Below, piece after piece: positions 1-10,300 of a stretch of 64,000 nucleotides of DNA. The translations under genes were made by a program, and so were the position numbers. The notes below the pieces were generated by a model. The model worked only from the letters and a program-made list of their open reading frames with translations, did not search any database and was not told the DNA's origin. How positions within the stretch are numbered: position 1 is the first letter of the stretch; each line of letters opens with the position of its first letter. Origin of the DNA: Sphingopyxis sp. L1A2A (lineage in GTDB: Bacteria > Pseudomonadota > Alphaproteobacteria > Sphingomonadales > Sphingomonadaceae); assembly GCF_005502465.1 (NCBI RefSeq), contig NZ_SCOT01000009.1:46860-110859 (forward strand). Reading direction: 5' to 3'.

Positions 1-2518
1 CGCTGCCGAGCGAGACGAGCCCCCCGGCGTCCGAATCGAGGAAGATGGTGGCGCCGCCGCTGGCCAAAATTTCCAGCGTGCCGCCGCTGCCCGATCCACC
101 GCTGCCGCCTGCGGCGCCGACGGTTTCTGCGCCGAAAAAGGACGATCCCGCGCTGCCGCCGTTGCCGCCGGTGCCGCCGGTCTGGAAATTGGCCTGGCTG
201 AGCGTGGCGCGCCCGCCGCCGCCGGTCGCTTGGATCCGGCCGGTGCCGCCGGTTCCGTCGCCGCCGTCGCCGCCCGCGCCATTGTTGCCGAACGCGCCAT
301 CGCCGCCGCGCGCCGAGGCATCGACATTCACGAACAGCGGATCGGCGCTGAAATCGGTGACGATGATCTGCGCCAGCCCGCCGGTCGCGTTGCCGCCGCT
401 GCCGCCGATCAGGCCAAAGCCACCATTGCCGCCTTGGGCCGCGGCGGTGCTGATTACCGTTCCCGTCGCGTTCACCGGCGCGGCAAGGTCGAGCGTTGCG
501 GTGCCGCCCTGGCCGTTGCCGCCGTTACCGCCGATGCCGATGCCGGTGACCGATCCCGAGCTGCTGGAGGCAAACACATTGCCGCCGGTGCCGCCAAAGC
601 CGCCCGCGCCGGCGATCAGGTCGCCGGTGTTGAGCGTTCCCGAGACCATTTCGATGGCCGCGGTGCCGCCTTGACCGTTGCCGCCCAGGCCGCCGGCGTC
701 GGCAATGCCGCCAAAGGCGCTGAAATCGCCGCCGGCGCCGCCCTGACCCTCGGCATAAGCGGCGACGGCGCCGGTCGCGGTGACCGTCGCCCCGTCGATC
801 ACGATCGTCGCGCTGCCACCGACGCCGGTGCCGCCGGTGCCGCCGGGAATTATATTCGCCGCATTGTCGTCGCTGCCGTTGGGGCCGCGGCCGCCGGTGC
901 CGGTCGCCGACACCGTCACCGAGCTGCTGTTCAGCACCCCGCCGAGCAGGTTGATTGTCGCCGTCCCCCCGGTGCCGGTGCCCGCGGTTCCGTCGGTCCC
1001 GACGCCCGCTTCGGCATCGGCGGCGACCGACAGATCGCCAAGCTGTACGGCGCCGCCGGTCATCGTGAAGGATGCGGTCCCTGCGGTGCTGCTGCCCGTC
1101 GTCGCGTCGATCTGGCCCCCGGCAAGCACTGCCAGCATGCCGCCGGTCAGCAACTGGCCCCCGTTGACGTTCATCGCAGCGTTGCCGCCTGCGCCATTGG
1201 CGCCGCCCGACGCCAAAGTCAGATTGCCGGTCGCGCCAATGACCTGCCCAGCGCCAAGGTTGAACGTCGCGCTGGCGTCGCCGATGAACAGGCCGTCACC
1301 CTGGACGACCACGCGCCCCAGGTGCGGCGGCGGCACGAAGCTCGACGGCCCGCCCGACGGCACCTGGAGCAAGGGCTGGCCGAGCAGCGCGCCGCTGGCG
1401 CGCGCGACGGTGTTGCTGCGAAACAACGTGTCGTTGATGGTGATATTGGCGGCCAAAGCGTTCGCCGGGGCGCCGTCGAGTTCGCCATTGAAGATATTAT
1501 ACCCCGCCGACAGGCGCACCGCGCCATCGGGGTCGGTTGATGCCGATACGGCATCGTCATAACCGATCGAACCCGAAACCAGCATCGTGACCGCGTCATT
1601 TTTGGGGATGGCGACCATATACATGCGGCTCTGATCGACGTCGCCATCGACATGCGCCGGACCGGTCGTGCTACCCGTGTGGGTGATGACGTTGCCGCCC
1701 TCGGCCCCGACCAGCACATTGATGTCGAACAGTCCGCTGTTGATGCGGATGTCGGTCTGTTCCGCGGCGACATAGGCCGCCGAGCCATCGACGCGCACGG
1801 CGCCCGCCTGGACAATGCGCGGCGCGACGATCGCGACATAGCTGCTGCCCGGATTGAACGCATTGTCGGCGTTGAGCGCCGCACCGTTCGCGATGGTGAC
1901 TGGCGCGATATTGCCCGACGCGCCGCGAAAGCGGATTTCGCCTGCCGGGCCCAGCAGGCCGCCGGTCGTGATGACATCGTTGGTGGTCAGTACCAGGCTG
2001 CCGACGTTGATCGCGGCGCCATTGCCGATCAGGATGCCGCCGGCGTTATAGAACCAGATATGGCCATTTTGCAGCGTCGGCAGGCCCGCGATCGACACGA
2101 CGCTGTTCACCGTCCCGTTCAGCGCGATCTGGTCTGCAATCGGGGTGCCCGACGCCGCGATAAAGCGGTTGAGCACGATATAGTCGACCGTGTTGCCGAC
2201 AAAATTGAGGGTGTTTCCCGTCGGCAGAAAATCGATGATGCCGCCGACGGGCGCATTGGACGGCGTCCAGTCGATGATGCTTTGCGGTCCGTTCACATTG
2301 ACCGTCGAAGGGTTCACGCCGGTACCGGTCGTCGTCCCGGCGGGCAGGGTGGTGATCGTCCCCGACCCCGCCACCTGCGCCAGCGCCGGTCCGCCATGGG
2401 CCAGCGCCATCATGCCCGCGCCGATCGCGCAGCTGGTCAGCAGGCGCCGTTTGCCGTGGTGGTCGGGCGCGGAGGTGGCGGTGGCACGCATGGCGTTGGT
2501 CCTCGATACGAAAAGCAT
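1..2518 (-). CDS. TpsA-type filamentous-hemagglutinin-like exoprotein, C-terminus beyond the left edge
   Basis: The frame stays open from 2518 to the window edge (at least 839 residues). It begins with a long basic signal sequence (twin R near residue 25, ending ALAQ), followed by a two-partner-secretion domain with an NPNG-like motif seen as NAGG near residue 159 in the context FYNAGGILIG...INVGSL. From about residue 420 the protein becomes extremely rich in GGTGG, GGNGG and GQGG repeats, like a PGRS region, alternating with short beta-type strands. This family is exported across the outer membrane by its TpsB partner and forms surface filaments or adhesins. The start at 2518 overlaps the tpsB stop (TGATG) and has GAAGG upstream; ATG 2491, with GAGG upstream, is an equally possible start. 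The role of this particular protein is unknown. Confidence 0.88.
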   Translation of the reverse strand, partial: MLFVSRTNAMRATATSAPDHHGKRRLLTSCAIGAGMMALAHGGPALAQVAGSGTITTLPAGTTTGTGVNPSTVNVNGPQSIIDWTPSNAPVGGIIDFLPTGNTLNFVGNTVDYIVLNRFIAASGTPIADQIALNGTVNSVVSIAGLPTLQNGHIWFYNAGGILIGNGAAINVGSLVLTTNDVITTGGLLGPAGEIRFRGASGNIAPVTIANGAALNADNAFNPGSSYVAIVAPRIVQAGAVRVDGSAAYVAAEQTDIRINSGLFDINVLVGAEGGNVITHTGSTTGPAHVDGDVDQSRMYMVAIPKNDAVTMLVSGSIGYDDAVSASTDPDGAVRLSAGYNIFNGELDGAPANALAANITINDTLFRSNTVARASGALLGQPLLQVPSGGPSSFVPPPHLGRVVVQGDGLFIGDASATFNLGAGQVIGATGNLTLASGGANGAGGNAAMNVNGGQLLTGGMLAVLAGGQIDATTGSSTAGTASFTMTGGAVQLGDLSVAADAEAGVGTDGTAGTGTGGTATINLLGGVLNSSSVTVSATGTGGRGPNGSDDNAANIIPGGTGGTGVGGSATIVIDGATVTATGAVAAYAEGQGGAGGDFSAFGGIADAGGLGGNGQGGTAAIEMVSGTLNTGDLIAGAGGFGGTGGNVFASSSSGSVTGIGIGGNGGNGQGGTATLDLAAPVNATGTVISTAAAQGGNGGFGLIGGSGGNATGGLAQIIVTDFSADPLFVNVDASARGGDGAFGNNGAGGDGGDGTGGTGRIQATGGGGRATLSQANFQTGGTGGNGGSAGSSFFGAETVGAAGGSGGSGSGGTLEILASGGATIFLDSDAGGLVSLGS

Positions 2519-4344
2519 CAGCGCGCCTTCACGCCGAATTGGGTGGTCAGCGACACCAGCAGTCGCGGGTCGGGCTTTTGGGTCAGGAAGCCGCCGCGGT
2601 TGAGCGGCACCGCCATCGTCACGTCGAGCCGCGCGACATCGCCATATGCGACGCGCATCCCGCCGCCCGCCGAATAGAGTTTCTGGGGGTTCAGGCCGTC
2701 GAACGCACTGTCCTTGTTCCACACCCATGCCGCGTCGAAAAAGGCAAAGGGCTGGAGCGCGAACGCTTTGGTATTGGCGGGGACGAACGAGCCGTAGCGC
2801 GCCTCGAGTGCGACGCCGACGCCGCTGTCGCCGATGATGGTGCCGGGATCGAAACCGCGCCCGACGGTAAAATTGCCGCCCGAAAATTCTTCATAAGCGA
2901 GCAGCGGATCGCTCGCCCATTGCGCGCGCGGCGCGGCGGACAGGGTGAACAGCTTGTGCGGCCGCCATTCGGCGAGCGCGTTGGCGCGCAGCAGGAACGC
3001 ATCGGGTTTGCCCTCGACGCGGGTCAGCGGCACCGCGCCGGGCAGGAAACAGGTCGCCCCGGTGGGGCCGCAATCGTCGCTGGCCCCCAGGAAGCTGGCA
3101 CCCTGCCGCGCTTCGAGCGAGGTCGATAGCGCCCAGCGCGGTTCGCTGGGGCTGAACCCACCGCGGCCGGCGACCGACGCGGGATCGATCCAGCTCGCAT
3201 CGGCGCGCAGGTTGAACACCCGCAACCGGTCGCGGTTGATCGGCACCCCGCCCAGGCCGATGTCCTGATCGATCAGGTCGAGCCCGCCGCCGATCGTCAG
3301 ACGGCGCGCCTGCGTCAGCGTTACCGGATAGGACGCAAACAGGCTGGCGATCTGGGTTTTCGACTTGATCGGAAACGCCGCGATGTCGGGGCGCGTCCAA
3401 GCGTAGGTGTAGCTGGCGCCGAAGCGCAGCCCTTCGCCGCCGACGCGGAACTCGTGCGCCAGCTGGACGACCTGTTGCTCGTCGAAATCGGGGGTCGAGT
3501 AAAAGCTGGCGGTGGTGAGGTCGCCCATGCCGGTCAGCCCGGCAAAGCGGACGCGCGCGACGCCGCCCCAGCGCCCGACGTCGCGCGATCCGAAATTCTG
3601 CGCGTTGAAATCGAACAGCACCGGGGTGCGCGCCACCACCACTTCGCCGACAACTTCGCCCGGCGCGGCGCCCGGGCGCAGGGTCAGCCGCGCGTCGAGC
3701 CCGGGGATATCGCGCGCGAGCAGCAGATAGCGTTCGGCATCGACGATGTTGAACACCGGCTGGTCGTCGAGCCGCGACAGATAGCGTTGCAGCAGCGGTT
3801 CGTTGGCGCCGGCATCGCCGCGCACCTCGATCCGCGCCATCCGCGCCGCCAATATGTCGAGCCGCACGACGCCGTCGGCGATCGTTTGCGGGGGCACCCG
3901 GACCGCCGCCAGATAGCCTTTCGATCGCAGCATCGTCGCGGCGCGATCGCGGATGTCGCAGACGACCGAAATCGGCAGATCCTGTCCGACCTTGTCCGAC
4001 CAGCTCGGCATCAGCATCGCGGCATCGATGCCCTCGACGCGCGAAAATTCGACCCCGCGCAGCGTGATGCGGACGGTCGCAAATTCGGGATTAGCGAGCG
4101 GGCAGGGCGCGCGCTCGATGGCATCGTCGGCCGACACGACCCGCTCACTGGGTGGGGTCACCGGGGCCAGCGTCGGTTGCTGAATTTCCTCACGCGTGGG
4201 GATCTGCGGGGTCGCCTGGGCCAGTGCCGCCGCGGGTAAAGCGGCAGCGATCAGCGCCGCCGAACCGCACAACCTGTCCCGAAGGACGGCGCGTTTCGGC
4301 CGAACGCCCGCATAAATTCCCTGAACCCCCGTGACCATCACCAC
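2518..4344 (-). CDS. TpsB outer-membrane transporter (ShlB/FhaC/HecB family)
   Basis: This 608-residue protein has the usual length for a two-partner-secretion pore. A signal peptide ends near residue 42 (ALAQ). Next come a proline-rich linker, two POTRA-type domains (about 80-235; the first contains VRITLRGVEF), and a 16-strand-type beta barrel to the C-terminus with the family VRGF-type motif as VGRGFDPGTIIGDSG near residue 500. The last residue is R, after an alternating strand (LLVSLTTQFGV). It should secrete and fold the TpsA encoded directly downstream, whose start codon overlaps this stop. Upstream lies a 178-base gap with a perfect hairpin, so these two genes may have their own promoter. 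Confidence 0.93.
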   Translation of the reverse strand: MVMVTGVQGIYAGVRPKRAVLRDRLCGSAALIAAALPAAALAQATPQIPTREEIQQPTLAPVTPPSERVVSADDAIERAPCPLANPEFATVRITLRGVEFSRVEGIDAAMLMPSWSDKVGQDLPISVVCDIRDRAATMLRSKGYLAAVRVPPQTIADGVVRLDILAARMARIEVRGDAGANEPLLQRYLSRLDDQPVFNIVDAERYLLLARDIPGLDARLTLRPGAAPGEVVGEVVVARTPVLFDFNAQNFGSRDVGRWGGVARVRFAGLTGMGDLTTASFYSTPDFDEQQVVQLAHEFRVGGEGLRFGASYTYAWTRPDIAAFPIKSKTQIASLFASYPVTLTQARRLTIGGGLDLIDQDIGLGGVPINRDRLRVFNLRADASWIDPASVAGRGGFSPSEPRWALSTSLEARQGASFLGASDDCGPTGATCFLPGAVPLTRVEGKPDAFLLRANALAEWRPHKLFTLSAAPRAQWASDPLLAYEEFSGGNFTVGRGFDPGTIIGDSGVGVALEARYGSFVPANTKAFALQPFAFFDAAWVWNKDSAFDGLNPQKLYSAGGGMRVAYGDVARLDVTMAVPLNRGGFLTQKPDPRLLVSLTTQFGVKAR

Positions 4345-4440
4345 CCCTTGTGTACGAACGCAGCCGCGAAATCGCGGTGCGGCAATTCATCAGGCTCTGC
4401 CAAACACCGGCAGCGCGAATTTTTCGACCCAAGGAAAGGT

Positions 4441-4460
4441 TCTGCCGACGGATCGGCAGA
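4441..4460. promoter_or_regulatory. Perfect 8-bp hairpin upstream of tpsB
   Basis: TCTGCCGA, loop CGGA, TCGGCAGA: a perfect inverted repeat in the only sizeable gap of the minus-strand cluster. A T-rich tract (TTTTCTTCTT) follows it on the plus strand, but on the minus strand, where the genes lie, it would precede transcription of tpsB. It could be an operator, a 5' leader structure, or an attenuator between the signalling genes and the secretion genes. Confidence 0.4.
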
Positions 4461-4522
4461 TTTTCTTCTTATCGTTATCAGATGGTCCCGAACGGTTCAA
4501 TATTTCCCCGTTTCGGTTAACC

Positions 4523-5281
4523 TTATCCCGCCTCGCCTTCCGACATCGCATCGACCAGGCGATTGAGCTGCGGTGTGCAGCCCTTGGCCATCAGCATATC
4601 GACCGATCCCTCGATGGTATCGGGGGCATTCCCCAGCGGCGTGAAGCGCACCTTGACCGGCGCGGGCAAGCCGCCGCCGGACAGGCGATAGTCGACGCCA
4701 TATTGGACCGGCAATGTATCGGTCGGCCATTTACGGAAATTGGCGCCATCGACAATCGCGACGGTCGTTTTTTTGCCGGTGCTTTCGATTTCCAGCGCGG
4801 TGTCGCCTTCCATGTTGGGGCGCCACAGCATCAGCGTTGCCGGATCAGCGACGCAGAAGGTGCCGGTTTCGCGATAGTCGAGCAGCCACAAATTGGGCGC
4901 GCGGGCCTCGGCGGGCGCCGGGTCATTGGGACCGCGCGAAAATCCGCCGCGTGACCGCATCGTCGGCCCCTTGGCGAGCATCCGCGTCACCGTGCCGCTC
5001 ATCGACTGGCTGGCCTGAATCGTGCCGCTGGCGCCAAAGGTGCCGGGGCCGGACAGGGTGCGAGTCTTGCCCGCCTGCATCAGCACGACCTTGTCGCCCG
5101 CGACCAGGGTCAGCTTGTCGGCCGACTTCAGCTTGGCGCCGGTCGGATATTTGCTCGCCGACGGTCCGGTCGAGCGGACGACCATCGATTGCGCGGCGGC
5201 GGTGCCGGCGACGGCCACCGCCATGACGGCAGCGGCGGCGGCAAGGCTCAGGCGGCGCTTCGGCAGATCAGGAAAGAACAT
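4523..5281 (-). CDS. Exported protein of unknown function in the CHAT/cyclase/TPS cluster
   Basis: This 252-residue protein has a clear signal peptide (basic PKRR, hydrophobic stretch, cleavage after AAAQ near residue 31). The N-terminal mature part (DKLTLVAGDKVVLMQAGKTR, then LSGPGTF) looks like a small beta-rich, FecR-like domain. The second half has two cysteines (TFCVAD and KGCTPQ) that may form a disulfide in the periplasm. The start lies 14 bases inside the cyclase gene, so translation is probably coupled. I do not recognise a named family. Its position suggests a periplasmic component that works with the CHASE2 sensor or the secreted protein. Confidence 0.75.
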   Translation of the reverse strand: MFFPDLPKRRLSLAAAAAVMAVAVAGTAAAQSMVVRSTGPSASKYPTGAKLKSADKLTLVAGDKVVLMQAGKTRTLSGPGTFGASGTIQASQSMSGTVTRMLAKGPTMRSRGGFSRGPNDPAPAEARAPNLWLLDYRETGTFCVADPATLMLWRPNMEGDTALEIESTGKKTTVAIVDGANFRKWPTDTLPVQYGVDYRLSGGGLPAPVKVRFTPLGNAPDTIEGSVDMLMAKGCTPQLNRLVDAMSEGEAG

Positions 5282-7355
5282 AGCTTTCTCCTTTTTCGGT
5301 ATTGTTCAGACGGTCTATCAGAAACATGATGGCTGGATCCTGACCGAATTCGCGCGCCAATGCTGTGGCGCCCGTCACATAGGTGCCGGTATCGCCCGCG
5401 GCGTGCGCGGCGACAAGCGCCGCGATGCGGGCGCGTCGTTCTGGGTCAAGGTCGGGGCGCGGCGTAAACACGTCGACCGGCTGGGCGCGACCACGCAATG
5501 TCACCCGCCCCATCGGCATCAGGTCGTCGCGACCCGATCGCGCCGCGGCCTCGGCCGAGATCAGTACGCCGGTTTTCAGGCTCTTGTTCGCCGCTTCAAG
5601 CCGCGAGGCGGTGTTCATGCTGTCGCCCAGCGCGGTATATTGGATGCGGCCTTCGCCGCCGAAATTGCCGACGATCGCGTCACCGACGTGCAGCCCGACG
5701 CGGGTCATGCCCAGTGGCGGAACGCCCTCGGCCAGGTCGACGCGGAATTTCTCGCCCGCCTCATACATCGCCAGCGCCGCCGCGGCGGCGCGCGGGCCAT
5801 CGTCGGGGCGGTGGAGCGGCGCGCCCCAAAAGGCCACGATCGCGTCGCCGACGAATTTGTCGATCGTCCCGCCATGGTCGAGCACGATGTCGGACAAGCG
5901 ATCGAGATAGGCGTTGAGCAGGCGCGCGACGGTTTCCGGGGTCACCGCATGGCTGAGCTTGGTAAAGCCTTCGAGGTCGGTGAAGACGCAGAAGATGTTC
6001 CGCCGTTCGCCGTGCAGCGACAGCTGGTCGGGATCGCGCATGATCTGTTCCGCGACGTCGGCGGGCAGATATTTGCCTAGCGCCGATTGGGCAAAGGCGC
6101 GCTGACGCGACCCGATGGTGCGCGCCGCGGTGCCGACCGCCGCATAGCCGAACAGCCAGCCGATCGCCCAGCCAAAGGTGGGCAGGGTGGTGGTGTCGAC
6201 GCCGCGGCCTTGTAACCAAAAGGGGAAGGCGATGAAAAACGCCATCTGCCCGAGAAACGCGAGCGCCACCCAGCGGGCGCGCAGGTCGATCAGGCTGGTC
6301 AGCCCCCCCGCGAGCACGATCAGGACGGCGAGTATCCACAGCACGGGCGCCGACAGCGGGCGCGACCAGCCATTGTCGAGCTGTTGCGCCAGCATATGGG
6401 CGTGAACCTCCAGCCCGATCATCGTTTCATGCTGGCCGGTGATCGGATCGGTAAAGCGGCTCAATGGTGTGTTGAACTGGTCGTTGTCGATGATATCGCC
6501 GCCGATCAGGACGTAGCGATCCTTCACCAGCTCCGAAAAGCCAGCGCGCATATCGGCGTCCATCGGCATGGCAAAGGTGTCGATCGGAATATTGGCAAAG
6601 ACCGGTTCTTCCTGGCCGGCGGCGGCGCGCGCTGGCACGAGGAAGCGGATATTACCCTGGAAATCCGCATGCGCCGGATCGACCGGCGCCATGGCGTTGG
6701 ACATCAGCGGCGGCAGGTTTTTCGGCCGGTCGGGCCAGTTGCGGATCACGCTGTCGTCGTCGGTGCGGAACAGCACGCTGGTGGGTTTCGTCTTGTCGGT
6801 CGCGACCGCGGCGATGAAGGCTTCGAGAAACTTCTGCTGTTCGTAAAAGATCGTGTTCGGATTGCTCGCCTGCTCGGCATAGGCGAGCCAGGTCGGCGTC
6901 GTCATCGCGCGCAGCTGGGTTTTCAGCGCCTCGTCGTCGGGGCGCGGCGAATCAAAGGCAATATCGATGCCGATCGCCTTCGCCCCCATCTGGTCGATAT
7001 TGCCGAGCGCATTGGCGAGCAGGGTGCGGTCGAGCGGCGAGCGGATGCCGGTGTTGAACAAGGTTTCGTCATTATAAGTGATCAGGACGATGCGTTTGTC
7101 CTGTTCGACGTGCGGCGCCATCAGCGTCGCGCGTGCGTCGTACAGCGCGCGTTCGGCGGCATCGATCAACGGCATCTGCCAGCTGAAGCGTGCGATCAGG
7201 ACCGCGACGATCAGGAACAGGATTGTCGCCGCCATCCGCGACGGGCCAAGCTGCATGACCAGTCGGCGCACCTGCTTGCGCAGCGGCACCGCGGGCCGCT
7301 GACCGTCCGGCGCGGACGTTTCGGCCGCGGGCGTACTGGTGTCAGGGTCGGTCAT
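5268..7355 (-). CDS. CHASE2-domain class III adenylate cyclase, membrane bound
   Basis: This 695-residue protein has a short cytoplasmic N-terminus, one membrane helix (about 41-58), a periplasmic CHASE2 domain (about 60-370, with IVLITYNDETL, GAKAIGIDIAFDSP and DRYVLIGG), three membrane helices (about 375-455) and a cytoplasmic cyclase domain (about 475-660). The cyclase keeps both metal-binding aspartates (FTDLEGFT and VGDAIVAFWGAP), the purine-selecting Lys (IDKFVGD) and Thr (YTALGD), and the Asn/Arg of NTASRLE. It should therefore be active and prefer ATP. The chosen ATG lies 5 bases after the CHAT stop. A longer frame begins at 7514 but its extra 53 residues lack coding character. It probably turns an envelope signal into cAMP. 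Confidence 0.9.
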   Translation of the reverse strand: MTDPDTSTPAAETSAPDGQRPAVPLRKQVRRLVMQLGPSRMAATILFLIVAVLIARFSWQMPLIDAAERALYDARATLMAPHVEQDKRIVLITYNDETLFNTGIRSPLDRTLLANALGNIDQMGAKAIGIDIAFDSPRPDDEALKTQLRAMTTPTWLAYAEQASNPNTIFYEQQKFLEAFIAAVATDKTKPTSVLFRTDDDSVIRNWPDRPKNLPPLMSNAMAPVDPAHADFQGNIRFLVPARAAAGQEEPVFANIPIDTFAMPMDADMRAGFSELVKDRYVLIGGDIIDNDQFNTPLSRFTDPITGQHETMIGLEVHAHMLAQQLDNGWSRPLSAPVLWILAVLIVLAGGLTSLIDLRARWVALAFLGQMAFFIAFPFWLQGRGVDTTTLPTFGWAIGWLFGYAAVGTAARTIGSRQRAFAQSALGKYLPADVAEQIMRDPDQLSLHGERRNIFCVFTDLEGFTKLSHAVTPETVARLLNAYLDRLSDIVLDHGGTIDKFVGDAIVAFWGAPLHRPDDGPRAAAAALAMYEAGEKFRVDLAEGVPPLGMTRVGLHVGDAIVGNFGGEGRIQYTALGDSMNTASRLEAANKSLKTGVLISAEAAARSGRDDLMPMGRVTLRGRAQPVDVFTPRPDLDPERRARIAALVAAHAAGDTGTYVTGATALAREFGQDPAIMFLIDRLNNTEKGESYVLS

Positions 7356-7359
7356 CGGA

Positions 7360-10300
7360 TCAGCGGGCAGCGCGGCCGGCACCTTCCAGGGCGGGTGTGA
7401 CCGGTGCGGGCGCCGCATCGGCGGTGGCCGCGCCGCTGTGCAGCAGGGCCTGACCGCCGTCGCCGATGATCGCGAACCCGGCCCAATAATAGGGATGCGA
7501 CGTCTGCTGATCATCCATCAGCCGCATTTGCGTTCCCCACATTGCATCGGCGACGCTGGTGCCCCGCCCGGCGGTGAAGAGGCCGCCGATCAGCCGCTTG
7601 GTCGCGTCGAAATCGTCGGGGGCGGGCCAATGGCTGGCGATCACCGAGCGGCCGCCGGCGCCGATGAAGCTGCGCACCAGCCCGTCGAGCGCGTTGCCGC
7701 CGCCTGACAATCCCGCTTCGCGCGTCGCCGCGACCGACGCCGCGCCGGCCGTGTCGCACGCCGACAGGATGACGAGGTCGGCGTTGATCTTGAGGTCGAA
7801 GATTTCCTGAAAGGTCAAAAGCCCGTCCGAATCGCCGCCCCCGAACGAGGTGACCAGCGCCGGCCGCGCCGGGCAGGCGGGGCGCGGCGCGGTGACGAGC
7901 CCGTGGGTCGCAAAATGAATGATGCGATAGTCGTAGAGGTCGGTGCGGGTCTTGACCGCGCTGTCGGTAAAGGCGCCGCCGGTGAGCAGCGTCCCGGCGT
8001 CGTCGCCCATCGCATTGCGTGCCGTCACCAACTCGTCGGCGGAAATCGGCCGCGCCCATTGCGACACGTCCCACTGGCAGTCGCCGTCGATGGTGCTGGC
8101 TGCGCCGCCGCGGGTGCCGAGCGACGGCAAAGTCGTGCCATTGATCGGCAGGTTCTGGCCCAGCCCGAAATATTGGTTCGCTGCTTTCGACGGCGCCGCC
8201 TGCCGTGCGTTGCGGAAGGCGAGGGTCGAGACCGCGGTGCTGGGCCGCGTCGTGCGCCCCAGCCAGGCGACCTGGCGCATGTCGAACGGATCGGCGTCGG
8301 GGTCGAGCAGCCGCTGTTCATAGGCCGCAAGGCCGGTGTCGGCGGTGACGAGCAGGTTGATCGGCAGGCGCAGCATCGCGCCGTCGGGTTCGAAAATCAG
8401 ATGCGCGACCGACGGCAGCTTGGCCGCAACCGGGCCGAACAGCTGGCCATAGAGTTTGTAAGCGGTCGCGGCATCGAAGGGATAAGTGACGCGGCGGCCG
8501 TTTTCGACGATCGAGATCGTCGAGCGCAGCGTATCGACCGCGGTGTCGAGCGCCGCGGCGCCAATGTCCGATTTCCACAGCTGCGCGCCGCCCGGCTCGA
8601 TCAGCATTGCATAGACGGCATCGCCGACAACGAGCATCTTCAGATAGGCTTCGTCGGGGCGCAGCACCTGTTGCAGTTCGGCAAGGTCGAGCTTGCCCGG
8701 CGCGACGACGCGATATTGCGGGAAGGCCGACAGCAGGGCGATCGATTCGGCCTGCTGGAACGCCAGATTGTCGAGTTGCGTCTTCAGATCGGCGCGCAGT
8801 GCGCCCACTTCGGGCGACACCGGCAGCTGCGCGAGCCGCGCATCCTCGATCCGCGCCCGTTCGATGTCGCGGTTCAGCGTCGTCGCCTGACGGAACAAGC
8901 GCGCGCCGTCGTCGCTGCCGCTCGACAATTCGCGCGCCAGCACCGCCTGGGTGTCGGCGACGCCGGGGCGGACCTGCAGCTGGCTGGCGACAAAGAAATC
9001 GCTGACCGCGGCCGGGTCGGTCGCGGCGCGGCTGGCAAGCAGCCGGTAATAGGGCGCCATCATGTTCGCCATCCCGGTGGTCGAGCGCTGCGAATTCGCC
9101 AGCGCGGTGACCACCTCGCGATAGATGGTGAGCGCCTTGTCGTCCTGACCATGACGGGTCAGAAAGGCGGCGTAGCGCGCGCGCGCCGAGGCGAGCGCGT
9201 TGGTTTCGGGATATTCGATCGCGAGCGCGTTCATCGATTCCAGAAAGCGCGCGTCGGCGGCGGCGGTGTCGCCCAGCGCCTCTTCGGCCAGCGCGAGTTC
9301 GCCCAGCATCTGCGAGCGCAGCCGCACGATCGAGGTAACGCGGCCCTCGCGCACCGCGACCGCATCGGCGAGGCCTTTGAGCTGCGCCGCCCTGGCCGCG
9401 GCGCCGTTGCCGCGCAGCCGTTCGACGGTGCCGAGCAGGTGGACCGCCTGGGCATCGATGATCTGGCCGCGCTCGATCGGGGTCAGCCGTTCACGGTCCG
9501 ACCCTTGCTGGACGGCGCGGGCATTGCTGCCGCTGTTCACCCCGGCGACGATCGTCGGGGTTAATGTGACGCTGGCCCCATCGACGGTGACCGCGCTGGT
9601 CAACGGCGGGATCGCCCGCTGCAATAGTTCGGCGGCGGCGTCGTAATCGCGCTGGTTCAGCGCATGGATGGCGCGGAAGTTGCGGCGCAGGCGCAGTTGG
9701 ACGGGGTCGCTGGTCGGCACCGCCTCGGCCTCGGCAAACAGCCGTGCGGCCTCGCCGAACTCGCCCAGGTTCGAGCGTTGCAGCGCACGGTTCAGGGTGA
9801 ATTCGGTCGGATCGATGTCGGCCGCCGCCTGGTCGCCCTGGGTGCGCCGCGACAGGGTTTCGAAAAATTCGGCGGCTTCGGCATAGTCGCCGCTGTGGTT
9901 GCGCCGGTATCCTTCGGCCAGCGCCTTGTCGACGTCGATGGCCCCGGCGAGCGTCCGGGCGAAACCGTCGTTGCCGCCGACCGATGTCGTGGCGACCTTG
10001 ATCACCCCGGGGACGACCTTGCGCTCGCGGATCGAATCGAGCGCGATGTTCAATGCATCCCCATAAGCGGCGAAACCCTCGACGACATAAGCGGTGTCGC
10101 CATCGGTCTCGATCCGCGTCTGCCAGACGACGCTGCTGTCCTTGACCGTGCAAGTTCCATCGGCGGTGCAGGTGACGGTCCCGGCGCGGCCGCGCTCGAC
10201 CCGGGCTTTCGCTGCGTCGGGGCCGGCGCGGAGCATGCGAACATAGCCGACCGGTTGGCTGGTATCGCGGCACAGGATCACCCAGGCGCGGTCGAACATC

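Noticed and set aside
230..1540. Plus-strand frames over the TpsA gene (Pro- or Ala-rich)
   Set aside because: They are reverse reading of the glycine-rich TpsA repeats; the minus frame is open to the edge and starts with a signal peptide and a TPS domain.
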